Assembly: GCA_016713645.1 (NCBI GenBank)
Contig: JADJOU010000026.1
Location: forward strand, 1-36,155
Length of the DNA: 36,155 bases
Direction of reading: 5' to 3'
DNA from: Bacteroidota bacterium
GTDB lineage: Bacteria > Bacteroidota > Bacteroidia > Chitinophagales > JADJOU01
The notes under the pieces were generated by a model, which saw only the letters and a list, made by a program, of their open reading frames with translations, did no database searches and was not told the origin of the DNA. Numbering within the stretch: the first letter of the stretch is position 1; the number at the start of each line of letters is the position of its first letter. The translations under genes were made by a program, and so were the position numbers. Of the stretch, positions 17,404 through 27,851 are shown piece after piece.

Positions 17404-18498
17404 ATGAAAGTATTGATGACAGGTGGTGGAACAGGCGGGCATGTATTTCCCGCAATTGCGATAGCAAATGCTATTAAAGCAGCCATGCCCGATACTGAAT
17501 TTTTATTTGTGGGTGCGAATGGTAAAATGGAGATGGATAAAGTGCCGCAAGCGGGGTATAAGATTGAGGGGTTGACCATTGCGGGGATACAGCGTTCTTT
17601 TGACATGATGAGCATATTGAAGAATCTCATCTTCCCGATTAAGTTGGTGATGAGTATGTGCAAGGCCCTTTGGATTGTCGCGCGATTTAGACCGAATGTG
17701 GCTGTGGGCACTGGTGGATATGCCAGTGGTCCTGTATTGAAAATTTGCGGTTGGATGGGCATTCCCTATTTCTTGCAAGAGCAAAATTCGCATGCGGGGA
17801 TTACCAATAAATTATTGGGCTTGCAATCTGCTGGGGTATTTGTCGCATTTGAAGGAATGGAGAAATATTTTCCGAAGGATAAAATACATATCACGGGGAA
17901 TCCCGTTCGAGATTCGATACGACAAATGCATATGTCTAGAGCGGATGCTGCTAAAGCTTTTGGTTTGGATGCAAATAAGAAGATTGTATTTGTCACAGGG
18001 GGAAGTTTGGGTGCGCGTTCAATCAATCAGGCGATTGCCGAGCATATTGAGGAAATAAAAAGTGCGGGTATACAATTGATATGGCAATGTGGAAAGGCAT
18101 ATATCAGGGAGTATAGAAATTTGGAGACGACAGAAATTCGCATCTGTGATTTTATAACCAATATGGAAGCGGCCTATTGCGCAGCGGATATCATCGTATC
18201 GAGATCGGGAGGCACAATTTCTGAATTGGCCATCATCGGTAAGCCGACGATATTATTGCCCTCGCCCAATGTCGCAGAGGATCATCAGACGAAGAATGTG
18301 CAGGCATTGGTAGATAAACAAGCGACCATATTGGTCAAAGATATAGAGGCGAAAGATAAATTGGTGTCGAGCATGATTCAATTATTGGGCGATGAAACGG
18401 CGCAGAGAAATTTGAGTGCGCATATTGCACAATTTGCGAAACCCAATGCGGCAGAGGAAATAGCGAAAAAAATTATAGAGAAAATAAATAAAAATTAA
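17404..18498 (+). CDS. murG: Lipid II synthase MurG (GlcNAc transferase)
   Basis: The 364-residue GT-B glycosyltransferase adds GlcNAc to lipid I on the inner face of the membrane. The N-terminal loop GGTGGHVFPAIAIANAI (from residue 7), GTGGYASGP, PYFLQEQNSHAG, VTGGSLGARSIN in the linker and SRSGGTISELAIIGKP at the UDP-GlcNAc site are all intact. It begins 18 bases after ftsW and ends 9 bases before murC. Length and frame are normal. Confidence 0.97.
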   Translation: MKVLMTGGGTGGHVFPAIAIANAIKAAMPDTEFLFVGANGKMEMDKVPQAGYKIEGLTIAGIQRSFDMMSILKNLIFPIKLVMSMCKALWIVARFRPNVAVGTGGYASGPVLKICGWMGIPYFLQEQNSHAGITNKLLGLQSAGVFVAFEGMEKYFPKDKIHITGNPVRDSIRQMHMSRADAAKAFGLDANKKIVFVTGGSLGARSINQAIAEHIEEIKSAGIQLIWQCGKAYIREYRNLETTEIRICDFITNMEAAYCAADIIVSRSGGTISELAIIGKPTILLPSPNVAEDHQTKNVQALVDKQATILVKDIEAKDKLVSSMIQLLGDETAQRNLSAHIAQFAKPNAAEEIAKKIIEKINKN

Positions 18499-18507
18499 AA
18501 GATAGCA

Positions 18508-19860
18508 TTGACAAATACTAAAACAATAGCACAAATTAAATCAGCACTTTTCCTCGGCATTGGAGGAATAGGGATGAGTGCAATTGCGCGATATTTCAAG
18601 CATCTGGGGATGGTCGTGGTTGGCTATGATAAGACCTCATCTAATTTGACGGAGGCGCTAGAAAAAGAGGGAATACAAGTGTTCTTTGAAGATAGGTTGG
18701 ATATGATTGTTCGCGAATTTGACCTCGTGGTCTATACGCCAGCAATCCCAGCGAATAGTGTTTTGTTGAATCACTATAAGTCGAATCATCCGATGATGAT
18801 GAAGCGCAGTGAAGTATTGGGGTTGATTACCAAAAATGCATTCACCATTGCGGTAGCGGGATCACATGGAAAGACGACGGTGTGCAGCATGATCGCGCAT
18901 GTTTTGAAAGACAGTGGATATGATTGCACGGCTTTCTTGGGAGGAATTTCTAAGAATTTCAACTCAAATTATATCGGTGGAAACAACAATGTTGTGATTG
19001 TAGAGGCAGATGAATACGATCGCTCTTTTCATCGATTGAATCCAAATATTGCCGTGATTACTTCGGTGGACTCAGACCATTTAGATATCTATGGCAGTTT
19101 GGAAAAGATTGAGGAAGCGTTTATTGAATTTACGAATAAGGTAGATGAAGAGGGAATTGTGTTTGTGCAGGGACAAGTGAAAATCATTGATCGCATAGTG
19201 CGCAAGGTAAAGACCTATAGTGCTCGCACAGGTGCTGATTTGATGATAGATACGTTGAAGTCAGTCGGCGGAAATAGTGTATTCACCACGAATAGAACTT
19301 CGGTTGAATTTACCTTGTATATCGGAGGAAAACACAATGTGGAGAATGCCTTGGCGGCGATTTCCGTGGCGATGGAATTAGGTATATCAGAAGATAAAAT
19401 TGCAAAAGCGATTGCAAGTTTTAGAGGGATTAAGAGAAGATTTGAGAAGCATATCGAAACAGCTGATTTGGTGTATATCGATGATTATGCGCATCATCCT
19501 GAGGAATTGAATGCCTTGATTGACGGCGTGAAGGGATTGTATCCTGGTAGAAAAATCACCCTCATATTCCAGCCACATTTGTTCTCGCGAACACAAGATT
19601 TGGCGGTGGAATTTGGGAAGGCATTGACACAAGTAGATCGGGTTTTTTTGCTCGACATCTATCCTGCGAGGGAATTGCCTATAGCTGGGGTGACCAGTGA
19701 TTTGATTTTGCAAAATATTGCGCACGATCAAAAGAAGATTATCAAAAGGGAGGATATCGCAAGTGAATTGAAACAAGTTGATGTGGATGTATTATTGACA
19801 GTAGGTGCGGGGGATATCGATCGGTCAGTTGAATTAATAAAAAATTATTATCAGGGATAA
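18508..19860 (+). CDS. murC: UDP-MurNAc:L-alanine ligase MurC
   Basis: The 450-residue Mur ligase has an N-terminal LGIGGIGMSAIARYF Rossmann motif, the P-loop AGSHGKTTVCSM from residue 117, VIVEADEYDRSFH, DSDHLDIYG and IDDYAHHPEEL, all typical of MurC. It adds L-alanine to UDP-MurNAc, the first stem-peptide step. The start is TTG (MTNTKTIAQIK), the best option before the Rossmann motif. The stop TAA is one base before the ftsQ ATG, so the two are translationally close. Confidence 0.97.
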   Translation: MTNTKTIAQIKSALFLGIGGIGMSAIARYFKHLGMVVVGYDKTSSNLTEALEKEGIQVFFEDRLDMIVREFDLVVYTPAIPANSVLLNHYKSNHPMMMKRSEVLGLITKNAFTIAVAGSHGKTTVCSMIAHVLKDSGYDCTAFLGGISKNFNSNYIGGNNNVVIVEADEYDRSFHRLNPNIAVITSVDSDHLDIYGSLEKIEEAFIEFTNKVDEEGIVFVQGQVKIIDRIVRKVKTYSARTGADLMIDTLKSVGGNSVFTTNRTSVEFTLYIGGKHNVENALAAISVAMELGISEDKIAKAIASFRGIKRRFEKHIETADLVYIDDYAHHPEELNALIDGVKGLYPGRKITLIFQPHLFSRTQDLAVEFGKALTQVDRVFLLDIYPARELPIAGVTSDLILQNIAHDQKKIIKREDIASELKQVDVDVLLTVGAGDIDRSVELIKNYYQG

Positions 19861-19861
19861 A

Positions 19862-20588
19862 ATGAAATTTTTAAACAGAATAAACTTCTTAAACATATTG
19901 CGGTTGCTCACTTGGGTGACAGTGTTTGTGATGTTCTTTATCGTCTGCTTCAGCGCAGTGGATAGAGAAAAGGAGAAAGTCTGTCAGCAACTCATTGTAT
20001 CCGTAGACAATGTGAATGACAATTATTTCGTGGATGAAGGCGATGTGCGAAAATTGCTCTTGATGGAAGATCCACATTTGGTGGGCGAGCGCATAGCAAA
20101 AATAGATTTTAGGCGCATAGAGAATAGCGTAAACAAAAATGATTTTATCGAGCATACTGAAATGGTGAAGACAGTGAAAGGCGATGTGATCGTCTCTGTA
20201 GAGCAGAAGAATCCAATATTGCGGGTGATCAATTGCAAGGGCATGAATTATTATGTATCGGATAAATGGAAATGGATGCCGACATCGAATAAATTCACCA
20301 AGCGCACGCCATTGATTACGGGCTATGTGGGAGATATTACCCAACCGAAGAATGAGCGGGATTCTATCCTTGTTGTTCAATTGAAGCAAATCACTGCTTA
20401 TATTTTTGACCATCCATTTTGGAATGCGATGATCAGTGAGATACATGTGAATGCGGCGGGGAAAATTGAATTGACACCGCAGATGGAAGATTTTAAAATC
20501 TTATTCGGCCATCGATGTATCCTTTAAGAATCAAATAGTAGGCATAAAAAAAGAAACAATTATTCAAAATAAATTAGACTCCATATGA
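19862..20588 (+). CDS. ftsQ: Cell division protein FtsQ (C-terminus shifted, possible internal deletion)
   Basis: This bitopic division protein has a short N-terminus, one membrane helix at about residues 15-31, a POTRA-like region (SVDNVNDNYFVDEGDVRKLL) and a beta domain (YYVSDKWKWMPTSNKFTKRTPLITGYVG). The frame ends at 20527 after KILFGHRCIL. Dropping one base near 20506 restores IDVSFKNQIVGIKKETIIQ and a stop at 20586-20588 that overlaps the ftsA ATG as ATGA, strongly arguing that the true end is 20588. Homologues as I recall them have about 25 more residues between the FG and the last strand, so a short deletion is also possible. FtsQ bridges early and late divisome parts. Confidence 0.88.
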
Positions 20589-22020
20589 ATCAATCATTTT
20601 CAAATTCCACAGGGATGAAAAACTACAATCAAGAGGACATTATTGTCGGCCTTGATATTGGAACTACCAAAATTTGTGTCTTGGTAGGTAGAAAAAATGA
20701 ACACAATAAATTTGAGATACTTGGCATCGGAAAGGCTAATTCTACTGGGGTTTCTCGAGGGATGGTTTCAAACGTCAATCAGACGGTAGAAGCGATTATT
20801 CAAGCGACTCAACAAGCGGAGCAAAATAGTGGGATTGCGATTGATAAAGTTTTTGTCGGCATCGCTGGACAGCATATCAAGTCTATGCACCACAGACATG
20901 CTATCACGATAGGCAATACGGATGAGGTCATCTCTCAAAAGGATTTGCAGCGCATGTTCAATGATGTACATCGATTGAAAATGCAACCGGGAGAGCGCAT
21001 TATTCATGCCTTGCCGCAGGAGTTTACGGTCGATGGCGAGATGGGGAACAATCAACCGATTGGTATGTTTGGACATCGCTTAGAGGCGAATTTTCATATC
21101 ATCACAGGACAAATCAGTGCAGCTCAAAATATCGAGCGATGCATTCATCAAGCTGGGTTGAAGATGAGTGGAATGGTCTTGGAGCCCATTGCTTCTTCAG
21201 CATCTGTATTGAGTATGGAGGATAAAGAGGCAGGAGTTTGCTTGGTGGATATAGGCGGAGGAACGACTGATGTGGCGATATTCTATGATGGCATTATCAG
21301 ACATACAGCGGTGATTCCTTTGGAGGAAATGTGATTACCGATGATATCAAGGAAGGATGCAGAATTATGAAATCGCAAGCAGAGGCGTTGAAATGTCAGC
21401 GCGGAAGTGCCTTGGCGATTATGCAGCGAGAGAATCACGTAGTGGCATTGCCAGGTGTAAAGGGATTGCCGGCAAGAGAAATTTCTTTAAAGAATTTGGC
21501 AGGGATTATTCAAGCGCGTGTGGAAGAAATCATCGACCTCGTCTATTTTCAAATTAAGACATCGGGCTATCAAAAGAAATTGGTCGGAGGTATCGTGTTG
21601 ACAGGCGGTGGATCGAATTTGAAAGACATCAAACACTTGGTGGAAGTGAGAACAGGATTGGATGTGCGCATCGGATTGCCTATTGAGCATTTAGCCAATG
21701 CCAGAGAGAGCGCGATTAAAAATCCAATGTATGCTACGGGAATTGGATTGATTATGACGGGACATGAAGCGATCTTGATGCAGCGACAAGAAGATGAATT
21801 GATGCAAAGGGAAACCAATAAAATTGTTGAAGAGCCAAAAATAGAGCAAGTGGAAATTCAAGTAGAGCAAATTCAGCCTGTTGAACCGATTGCCCCAGTT
21901 GAGCAGCCAAAGCAACGCCCAACAGATCAAGGATGGTACAATAAATTATTCGGAAATATTCCTATGCGCGTAGAGAAATTTTTACTCGAAGGAAATGATG
22001 TCAAAAAATTTGAAGATTAA
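20585..22020 (+). CDS. ftsA: Cell division ATPase FtsA (one frameshift)
   Basis: FtsA is an actin-like ATPase that anchors FtsZ to the membrane. The N-terminal part has GLDIGTTKICVLVG (phosphate 1), the 1C domain and VDIGGGTTDVAIF (phosphate 2). The frame ends at 21334 in LEEM; adding one base to the TTTGG at 21318-21322 gives GGNVITDDIKEGC and continues to 22020, for 478 residues. The second half carries GGIVLTGGGSNLKDI and a Glu/Pro-rich linker, and ends in a basic-amphipathic segment (GWYNKLFGNIPMRVEKFLLE) that could bind membrane. The start overlaps the ftsQ stop by four bases. Confidence 0.95.
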
Positions 22021-22154
22021 AACCACTCATAACTACACCATCCCATAACTTTGACAACTTACACCTAACAACACAACACCTAACAACCAACCAGCACCTA
22101 ACAACCAATAAAAACCAGCAAAAAAACTATTAACTAATTTTTAATTAACCTATT
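22021..22154. repeat. CA-rich low-complexity spacer before ftsZ
   Basis: ACCTAACAACACAAC-type units repeat about four times (22060-22110), followed by an AT-rich stretch. The plus strand has almost no G. It resembles the CA-rich tract before ftsI. A private ftsZ promoter could lie at 22125-22150, but no clear element is seen. Confidence 0.6.
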
Positions 22155-23675
22155 ATGTTACATTTCGATTTACCAAAAGAGCAATCATCTATCATCAAAG
22201 TCATCGGCGTCGGCGGCGGCGGCAGCAATGCTGTTAACCACATGTTCGAGCAAGGCATTGAGGGTGTCAATTTCGTCATCTGCAATACGGATGAGCAAGC
22301 ACTCGAGCATAGTCAAATTCCCAATAAGATTCACTTGGGTCCTGAAATAACACAAGGATTGGGAGCGGGATCTGTTCCTGAACTAGGCCGCAAAGCGACA
22401 GAGGAGTCTGCACAAATGGTCAAAGACATTCTCAATCACAAGACAGAGATGGTATTTATCACTGCAGGAATGGGCGGTGGAACAGGCACTGGTGGTGCAC
22501 CAATCGTGGCAAAAATTGCCAAGGAAATGGGCATCCTCACCGTAGGAATTGTGACGACCCCATTTTCATTTGAAGGTCAGCGCAAGATCAAACAAGCGAT
22601 GGAGGGAATCGAGCAATTGAAACAACATGTAGATACGATCATCGTCATCTCCAATGATAAGATTAGAGAAATCTATGGCAATTTGAAGCAGAGAGAGGCT
22701 TTTGCGCATGCAGATAATATTTTGTCTATCGCTGCGAGAAGTATTTCTGAGATTATCACCAATCCAGGTATTATCAATATCGACTTTGCGGATATCAAAT
22801 TTGTGATGTCTAAAGGAGGAACAGCCATCATGGGAACAGGAGCTGCAGAAGGCGAGGATAGAGCATTTAAAGCGACTTCGCTTACATTGAATTCCCCCTT
22901 GTTGAACAATAATGATGTGAAGGGAGCGGAGAAAGTATTGATCAATATTTCTTCATCAGAAGAACATGAAGTGCGCATGGATGAAATCGACGAGATCACC
23001 AATACGGTAAAAGAAGCAGCTGGAAAAGATATCGATGTCATCTTCGGTACTTGCGATGATTCAGATTTGGGAGAGACATTGAGTGTAACCATTATTGCAA
23101 CTGGATTCAATCAAAATTCAATTTTGCCAAGTCCGAAACAAGCGGTGAAAGTGGAAGAGAAAGTGGTAATCAAGTTGGAAGAGCCAAAAGTTGAAGAAAC
23201 TCCTGAAACATTGATGGCAGAGCCGGTTCAGGAAGTGAATCACTTCGATTTATTCTCCAATAAAATTGACGAGCATACCTATGAAATCGAAGTGAACAAT
23301 CCAGAGATGCAAGAAGAAGTTCAAGAAGAGGAAAGCGGTTCTTTAGATTTTAAAGTATATGAAAAGCATGAGGAGTTTGTCAATCAGGTTCCCCCTGCGA
23401 ATCCATCTAATTTCATCACCCCAAAGAAGCGCGATATACTAGATGATGAATTTGAGAATAGAAAGGACTTGTTGAGAAGCATGAGCTATGATTATACCAA
23501 TAATACGGTATTGAATGAAATGGAGAAAGTGCCAGCATATTTGAGAAAGAATGAAGTGCTAGGAGAGACGCCCTCTTCTGAGAAAACAGAGAAATCTCGA
23601 TATACATTGAGAGAGGGAGAGGATGGAAATATCGAATTGGGAAAAAATAGTTTTTTATACGATAATGTAGATTAA
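22155..23675 (+). CDS. ftsZ: Cell division GTPase FtsZ
   Basis: The tubulin-like GTPase of 506 residues forms the Z ring. GVGGGGSNAVNHM is at residues 18-30, the tubulin signature GMGGGTGTGGAP at 105-116, and the T7 loop NIDFADIK supplies the catalytic acidic residues. After the core (to about 320) comes a long acidic linker, then PAYLRKNEV near residue 457, which resembles the conserved FtsA-binding C-terminal peptide, and a further tail of about 45 residues. The extended linker and tail fit Bacteroidota. It is the last gene of the operon, followed directly by a terminator. Confidence 0.97.
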   Translation: MLHFDLPKEQSSIIKVIGVGGGGSNAVNHMFEQGIEGVNFVICNTDEQALEHSQIPNKIHLGPEITQGLGAGSVPELGRKATEESAQMVKDILNHKTEMVFITAGMGGGTGTGGAPIVAKIAKEMGILTVGIVTTPFSFEGQRKIKQAMEGIEQLKQHVDTIIVISNDKIREIYGNLKQREAFAHADNILSIAARSISEIITNPGIINIDFADIKFVMSKGGTAIMGTGAAEGEDRAFKATSLTLNSPLLNNNDVKGAEKVLINISSSEEHEVRMDEIDEITNTVKEAAGKDIDVIFGTCDDSDLGETLSVTIIATGFNQNSILPSPKQAVKVEEKVVIKLEEPKVEETPETLMAEPVQEVNHFDLFSNKIDEHTYEIEVNNPEMQEEVQEEESGSLDFKVYEKHEEFVNQVPPANPSNFITPKKRDILDDEFENRKDLLRSMSYDYTNNTVLNEMEKVPAYLRKNEVLGETPSSEKTEKSRYTLREGEDGNIELGKNSFLYDNVD

Positions 23676-23703
23676 GTATTAGTTGTGCGATTGTTTTAAC
23701 ACC

Positions 23704-23736
23704 AAAAAAAAGGACTCCAATTGGAGTCCTTTTTTA
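23704..23736. terminator. Strong bidirectional intrinsic terminator after ftsZ
   Basis: AGGACTCCAATTGGAGTCCT (23711-23730) is a perfect palindrome flanked by A8 on the left (23704 onward) and T6 on the right. It lies 28 bases after the ftsZ stop and about 30 bases before the stop of the convergent coiled-coil gene, so it can end transcription from both sides. Confidence 0.93.
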
Positions 23737-23763
23737 TTTGCGTATTGTTATGTTTTCAGATTC

Positions 23764-24892
23764 TTATCTATACTTATCTTGTTCTTTCTTAACCTCTGTC
23801 ACTTTATCCGATTGGTTTTTGATATCCCCTCCCACGACTTTTTGTTTGCCTTGATTGTCTTTTATTTTGCCTTCGTTAGAGGTGATTTTATTTTTCTGTT
23901 CGGTGATATTGTTCTTATTCTTTTTCAATGGCTTTTTCATTGTCTTTGATGAGGTCTTCTAGTTTCTCTCTCTTTATTCAAGGTTTTGAGCTCTCCTTCA
24001 CGGACGGTGACATTCTTTTCAAAGAAGGCCTTCTTCTGCTCGTGCAATCCTTCTTTCTCGGCTATTTTGGCAGTATTCTCTTCTACTTGTCTTGTGTATG
24101 AAGAAATCATTTGCGTATTTGGATTGGGCATTTTTTGTTTGTCTTTCAATTCACTTTTAAACTTGTCATTCATTTTATCCAAGTCTTTAATTTCTCGCTC
24201 CATGTTCTTGATTTCTGTTTCTAGTGCGAGTTTGTTGTGCAATTTCAATTCAGCTTCTTTGGCTGCTACTTTTGCTTTTTGTGCTGTCAATCGCGCGGTA
24301 TTGTCGGCTTTTTGCACTTCATTATCGCGGATGACACCTTCAGATTCTGCAATGGATTCTCTGCTTTTTTGAATTTCATTCTCTAAATCTTTGATATCGC
24401 CGATGACATGTTTTTCATCTTTTTCCAAACCCTTTAAAATCTTTCTTGCGCTTCTAATTGCTTTGAATTCTATGAATTGAACATTATTGTATATCTCTCC
24501 ATAAATTTGGAAGCTTGTTCAAATTGATTGGAGTTTTTTGAAGTGACAAAATGCCTTCGCCAAAAAAAAACAGGTTAATCGCATATTATCTACTTCCTGA
24601 AAAATAAATAAGCAACAATATTGACCGGAAAAGTACTCATCGCTGGCATTTTTAATCCAACCCCATTGTATTCAAATCCGCCTTTACCTGGTTCAGCAAA
24701 TTTGCCTTTGTAAAATTTGACTTTGTCTTCATACCTTTCCATCACATCTTTTACATTCGTCTTGTGAATGATCATCTCAAGACCTGGCTTGGTCCCTAGA
24801 CTCATCGCCTTGTTGACTTCTGTGATATTGGCTGTCTGTGCTTGTGCAAATAATAGGGTGCAAGCGAATAGAATACTGAAAATGGTTTTCAT
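23764..24892 (-). CDS. Secreted long coiled-coil protein, about 375 aa (several frameshifts)
   Basis: Starting at ATG 24892 there is a clean signal peptide (MKTIFSILFACTLLFAQAQ). A helical region that looks TPR-like follows (NMRLTCFFLAKAFCHFK and EQASKFMERY), then a long charged coiled coil with heptad-like Lys/Glu repeats (about 24430-23770). The pieces join after single-base corrections near 24603, 24535, 24490, 23965 and 23925, ending KEQDKYR and stop at 23764. The fit of signal peptide, helices and coiled coil argues for one gene. No family is recognised. It may act in the periplasm or envelope; its place beside the dcw end may be chance. Confidence 0.6.
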
Positions 24893-25031
24893 AAATTTGA
24901 ATTTAATCAAGCCAAAGGTAAAAAGTTCTTTACATTTGTTTAAAGTGGGAAATATATAAAAAGTGATTGGCAAATGGCTGTTTTTAAATTGTTTGAAGCG
25001 ATATAAATCGATAATTGAATCTGCCAAAGCA

Positions 25032-26277
25032 TCATTTTTCTTCTGTTTCAATATCAATCTCAATGAAGTGTCTTTAGACAAATATGCCCATGCCCAATTG
25101 ATGAAGATGATCAATTTATTGCGCACACTCAAGATCAACATCAAATGCAAGAACATCCAAATTAACCATGCAAAGTATCCTTTAAATTTTAAATTCGGCA
25201 AATCCACTACGGCTTTATTTCTTCCGATGGTCGCCATAGAACCGAGGTCCTTGTATTCAAATTCAACCAAGTCTTTCCCTTCCTGCATTTTTTTGAAATT
25301 AGCTGCGAGGTTTTTTGCTTGATTGATGGCGACATTGGCCAATTGAGGATGGCCTTTGGGATATTTCGGTGTTTCCATATAGGCGATATCGCCGATTGCG
25401 TATATGTTCTCACAGCCATCTACAGCATTAAGTCTATCCACTTTGATTCGATTGCCTCCAACAATGCTGCCTGTAGGAAGCCCTGAAATGGTATTGCCAA
25501 TCACGCCTGCAGACCAAATGACCGTTTTGGTTTTGATTGAATTTCCATTGTTGAATGTTATCTGTTCCCCATCATATTGTTTGACATAAGTCTCCGTGAT
25601 GATGTCGCCGCCCATTTTTTCAAGATAGTCGCGCGAAGCATCTTTGGCTTGCTGACTCATATTATTCAGGGTGTTTTTACTCCCTTCAATCAAGATGATT
25701 TTGAATTTGGAGAAATCGATTCCTGGATAATCTTTCGGCAAGATGTGATTTTTTATCTCAGCAAAGGCACCTGCCAATTCAACACCAGTTGGACCAGCGC
25801 CTACGATGATGAGGTTGAGCAATCCCTCTCTTTCACTTTCATTGCAGAAATGATGTTTTCAAAAGTTTGCAAAATATGATTTCGAATTTGAATCGCATCA
25901 TAGGTTGTCTTGAGCGTGAAGGCGTGCTTTTTGATTTCCTCATTTCCAAAGAAATTGGTTTGACAGCCAATGGCAATGACTAGATAATCATAGGAAAATG
26001 CCCCGATGCTCGACTCGATATTTTGTTTGGTAGCATCGACGGAGATCACTTTGGCTAGGCGGATTTGAAGGTTGTCCTTCTTATTCAGAATATACCGCAG
26101 CGGAAAGGAAATACTCGCAGGTTCTAGTTGGGAAGTCGCCACTTGATAAAAGAGCGGTTGAAATTGATGGTGGTTGATTTGGTCGATGAGCAGCACATCA
26201 AAGCGCTCTTCATCGATGTTTTTTACCAATTGAATGCCTGCAAATCCGCCCCCGATAACAACTATTTTCTTTTTCAT
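25032..26277 (-). CDS. ndh: Type II NADH:quinone oxidoreductase (frameshifted)
   Basis: The flavoprotein has two dinucleotide-binding loops: VVIGGGFAGIQLVK at residues 5-18 for FAD and VGAGPTGVELAGAFAEI for NADH. It also has DYLVIAIGCQTNFFG, the FAD-contacting YAIGDIAYME, and a C-terminal amphipathic/membrane stretch (GYFAWLIWMFLHLMLIL). It oxidises NADH and reduces quinone without proton pumping. The frame shifts near 25815, where one extra A restores REGLLNLIIVGAG. A second shift near 25055 removes the stop and makes a false run-on into the next gene; the natural end is probably EIDIETEEK at 25032. Start MKKKIVV at 26277 is chosen over an upstream start. Confidence 0.88.
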
Positions 26278-26302
26278 CTTGCTTTGATTATTTATACTGC
26301 GA

Positions 26303-27628
26303 TTATTCAATGAATATTTTTTCTCGCCGTGTTTGCTGATTCACTTCCAATTCAATAAAATAAATTCCTTTATTAAAATTGCTCGTGGAAATAGTATGGG
26401 TCATTGCTTGAAACAGGACTTGCCCTGCTGTATTATAGATGCGAACAGAAGGAATAGCAGCGCTTGGAGATTCAATGCTGTATAGATTTTTATCTAGGCG
26501 CATGAGGCGAATATCTTCAGCATGATATTCTTTTGTCGAGCTGTTTTCCATCGGGTAGTTTGACCATGCGCTCAATAATTCTTGCGCAATCAACCTCGCT
26601 GGACCCGGATTGGCATTGACGAAAACGGCAATGACTGTTTGTGCTGCAGAATCATACAACATGAATGATTGATAACCGCGAATACTGCCTCCGTGGGTAT
26701 AGCAAGTGCGGTTTTTTAGAACTTCTTTTGAAATGCCCAAACCATAATTTCCGGTTCCAACAAATTTTTTCATTTCAGCGATGGAAGCAGCATTGATCAC
26801 TTTTTCCCCATTAGGGATTGATACCAAATATTCATTTCACGCACGGTCGAATACATGGCGCCAGCGGAGTAGGCGGCGCTGTTTAAGGATTTTCTTGGTA
26901 TACTTCCGATGTTAATTCCCATTTGCCAAGGCGAGGCGATATCACCAGTCACGGTTTCACTGACATCAAAAAAAGTACTATCCATTTGAAGCGGATTGAG
27001 GATATAGGTTCGAATCAATTGCGCAATGGTAGAACCGCTTGCTGCTTCGGCAATCATGCCCGCGAGGAGATAATTGGAATTGCAATAAGACCAACTCGTT
27101 CCTTTAGGGAATTCAGGGGCACCAATCCATTGAATGAGTTCACTCGTCTTGAAAATTCGATTGGGGTTTTTCATAATCGAATCGGAATAGCCGGGAATAT
27201 TGTTGTAATCGCCGATTCCACTGGTGTGGTTGAGCAATTGTCGGATGGTGATATTGCTGTCAATTTTGGGATGAAAGGGCAACCATTTTTTGATGGAATC
27301 ATCCAATTTCAATTGATTCAATTCTGCCAATTTGAGGATAGTCACTGCTGTGAATAGTTTGGTATTGCTGGCGATGCCAAATTCCATGTCTGGGTTGAAT
27401 GGGAATTGTTCCATTAGAAATCCCATTTGCCCTGCGCCACATCCCATTGCGGAATGAAAACGCTGGCAGCAATTCCTTGACATTTTGAGCGGTTTTTAAA
27501 CTGTCGATGGTTTGTTGGAATTTAGCAGACAATCCAGGGTGGAAGGACTGTGCTCCAGTATTTTGAATAAATAGAGATAAACAAAAAATGAGGGAAATTT
27601 TGATGTATTTATTCAAGTGGTGACGCAT
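26303..27628 (-). CDS. Secreted serine hydrolase (beta-lactamase/AmpC-like) with T9SS sorting domain, frameshifted
   Basis: The protein begins with a signal peptide (MRHHLNKYIKISLIFCLSLF, then IQNTGAQ). The penicillin-binding-like fold has SNTK (nucleophile Ser) in GIASNTKLFTAV, YCN as the YxN motif in SWSYCNSNYL, and HGG in YTHGGSIRGY. The last 75 residues form a type A T9SS sorting domain (VRIYNTAGQVLFQA, then GIYFIELEV and EKIFIE). Frameshifts near 27465, 27415 and 26815 split it; all join with single-base changes. Such enzymes cleave peptides, esters or lactams, and the substrate is not predictable here. It ends 25 bases before ndh on the same strand. Confidence 0.85.
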
Positions 27629-27851
27629 GACAATAGGCCTATTTATTATGATGGTAAATATCGTAAACTTCAAAGACTTGAATGAAATAATTCTAATTGT
27701 GAAGAATTAAATAGGGCATTTAACAGGCTTTTGTCATCAATGGTGTATGCTATTTCATCACTGTGTGAATTGAGTAACAATGGTAATTGCTTGAATTTTA
27801 CTATGATACAAATTCCCTTTTCAATGCGAGGGCGTGAGAGCAATACAACCA

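Noticed and set aside
21300..21340. Programmed ribosomal frameshifting in ftsA or ftsW
   Set aside because: No slippery heptamer with a downstream structure is evident, the needed shift direction differs between genes, and many unrelated genes show the same defect.
24590..25822. Fusion of NADH dehydrogenase to a secreted protein
   Set aside because: The linking stretch translates intergenic sequence; another frame supplies a natural enzyme C-terminus at 25032 and the second part has its own signal peptide.
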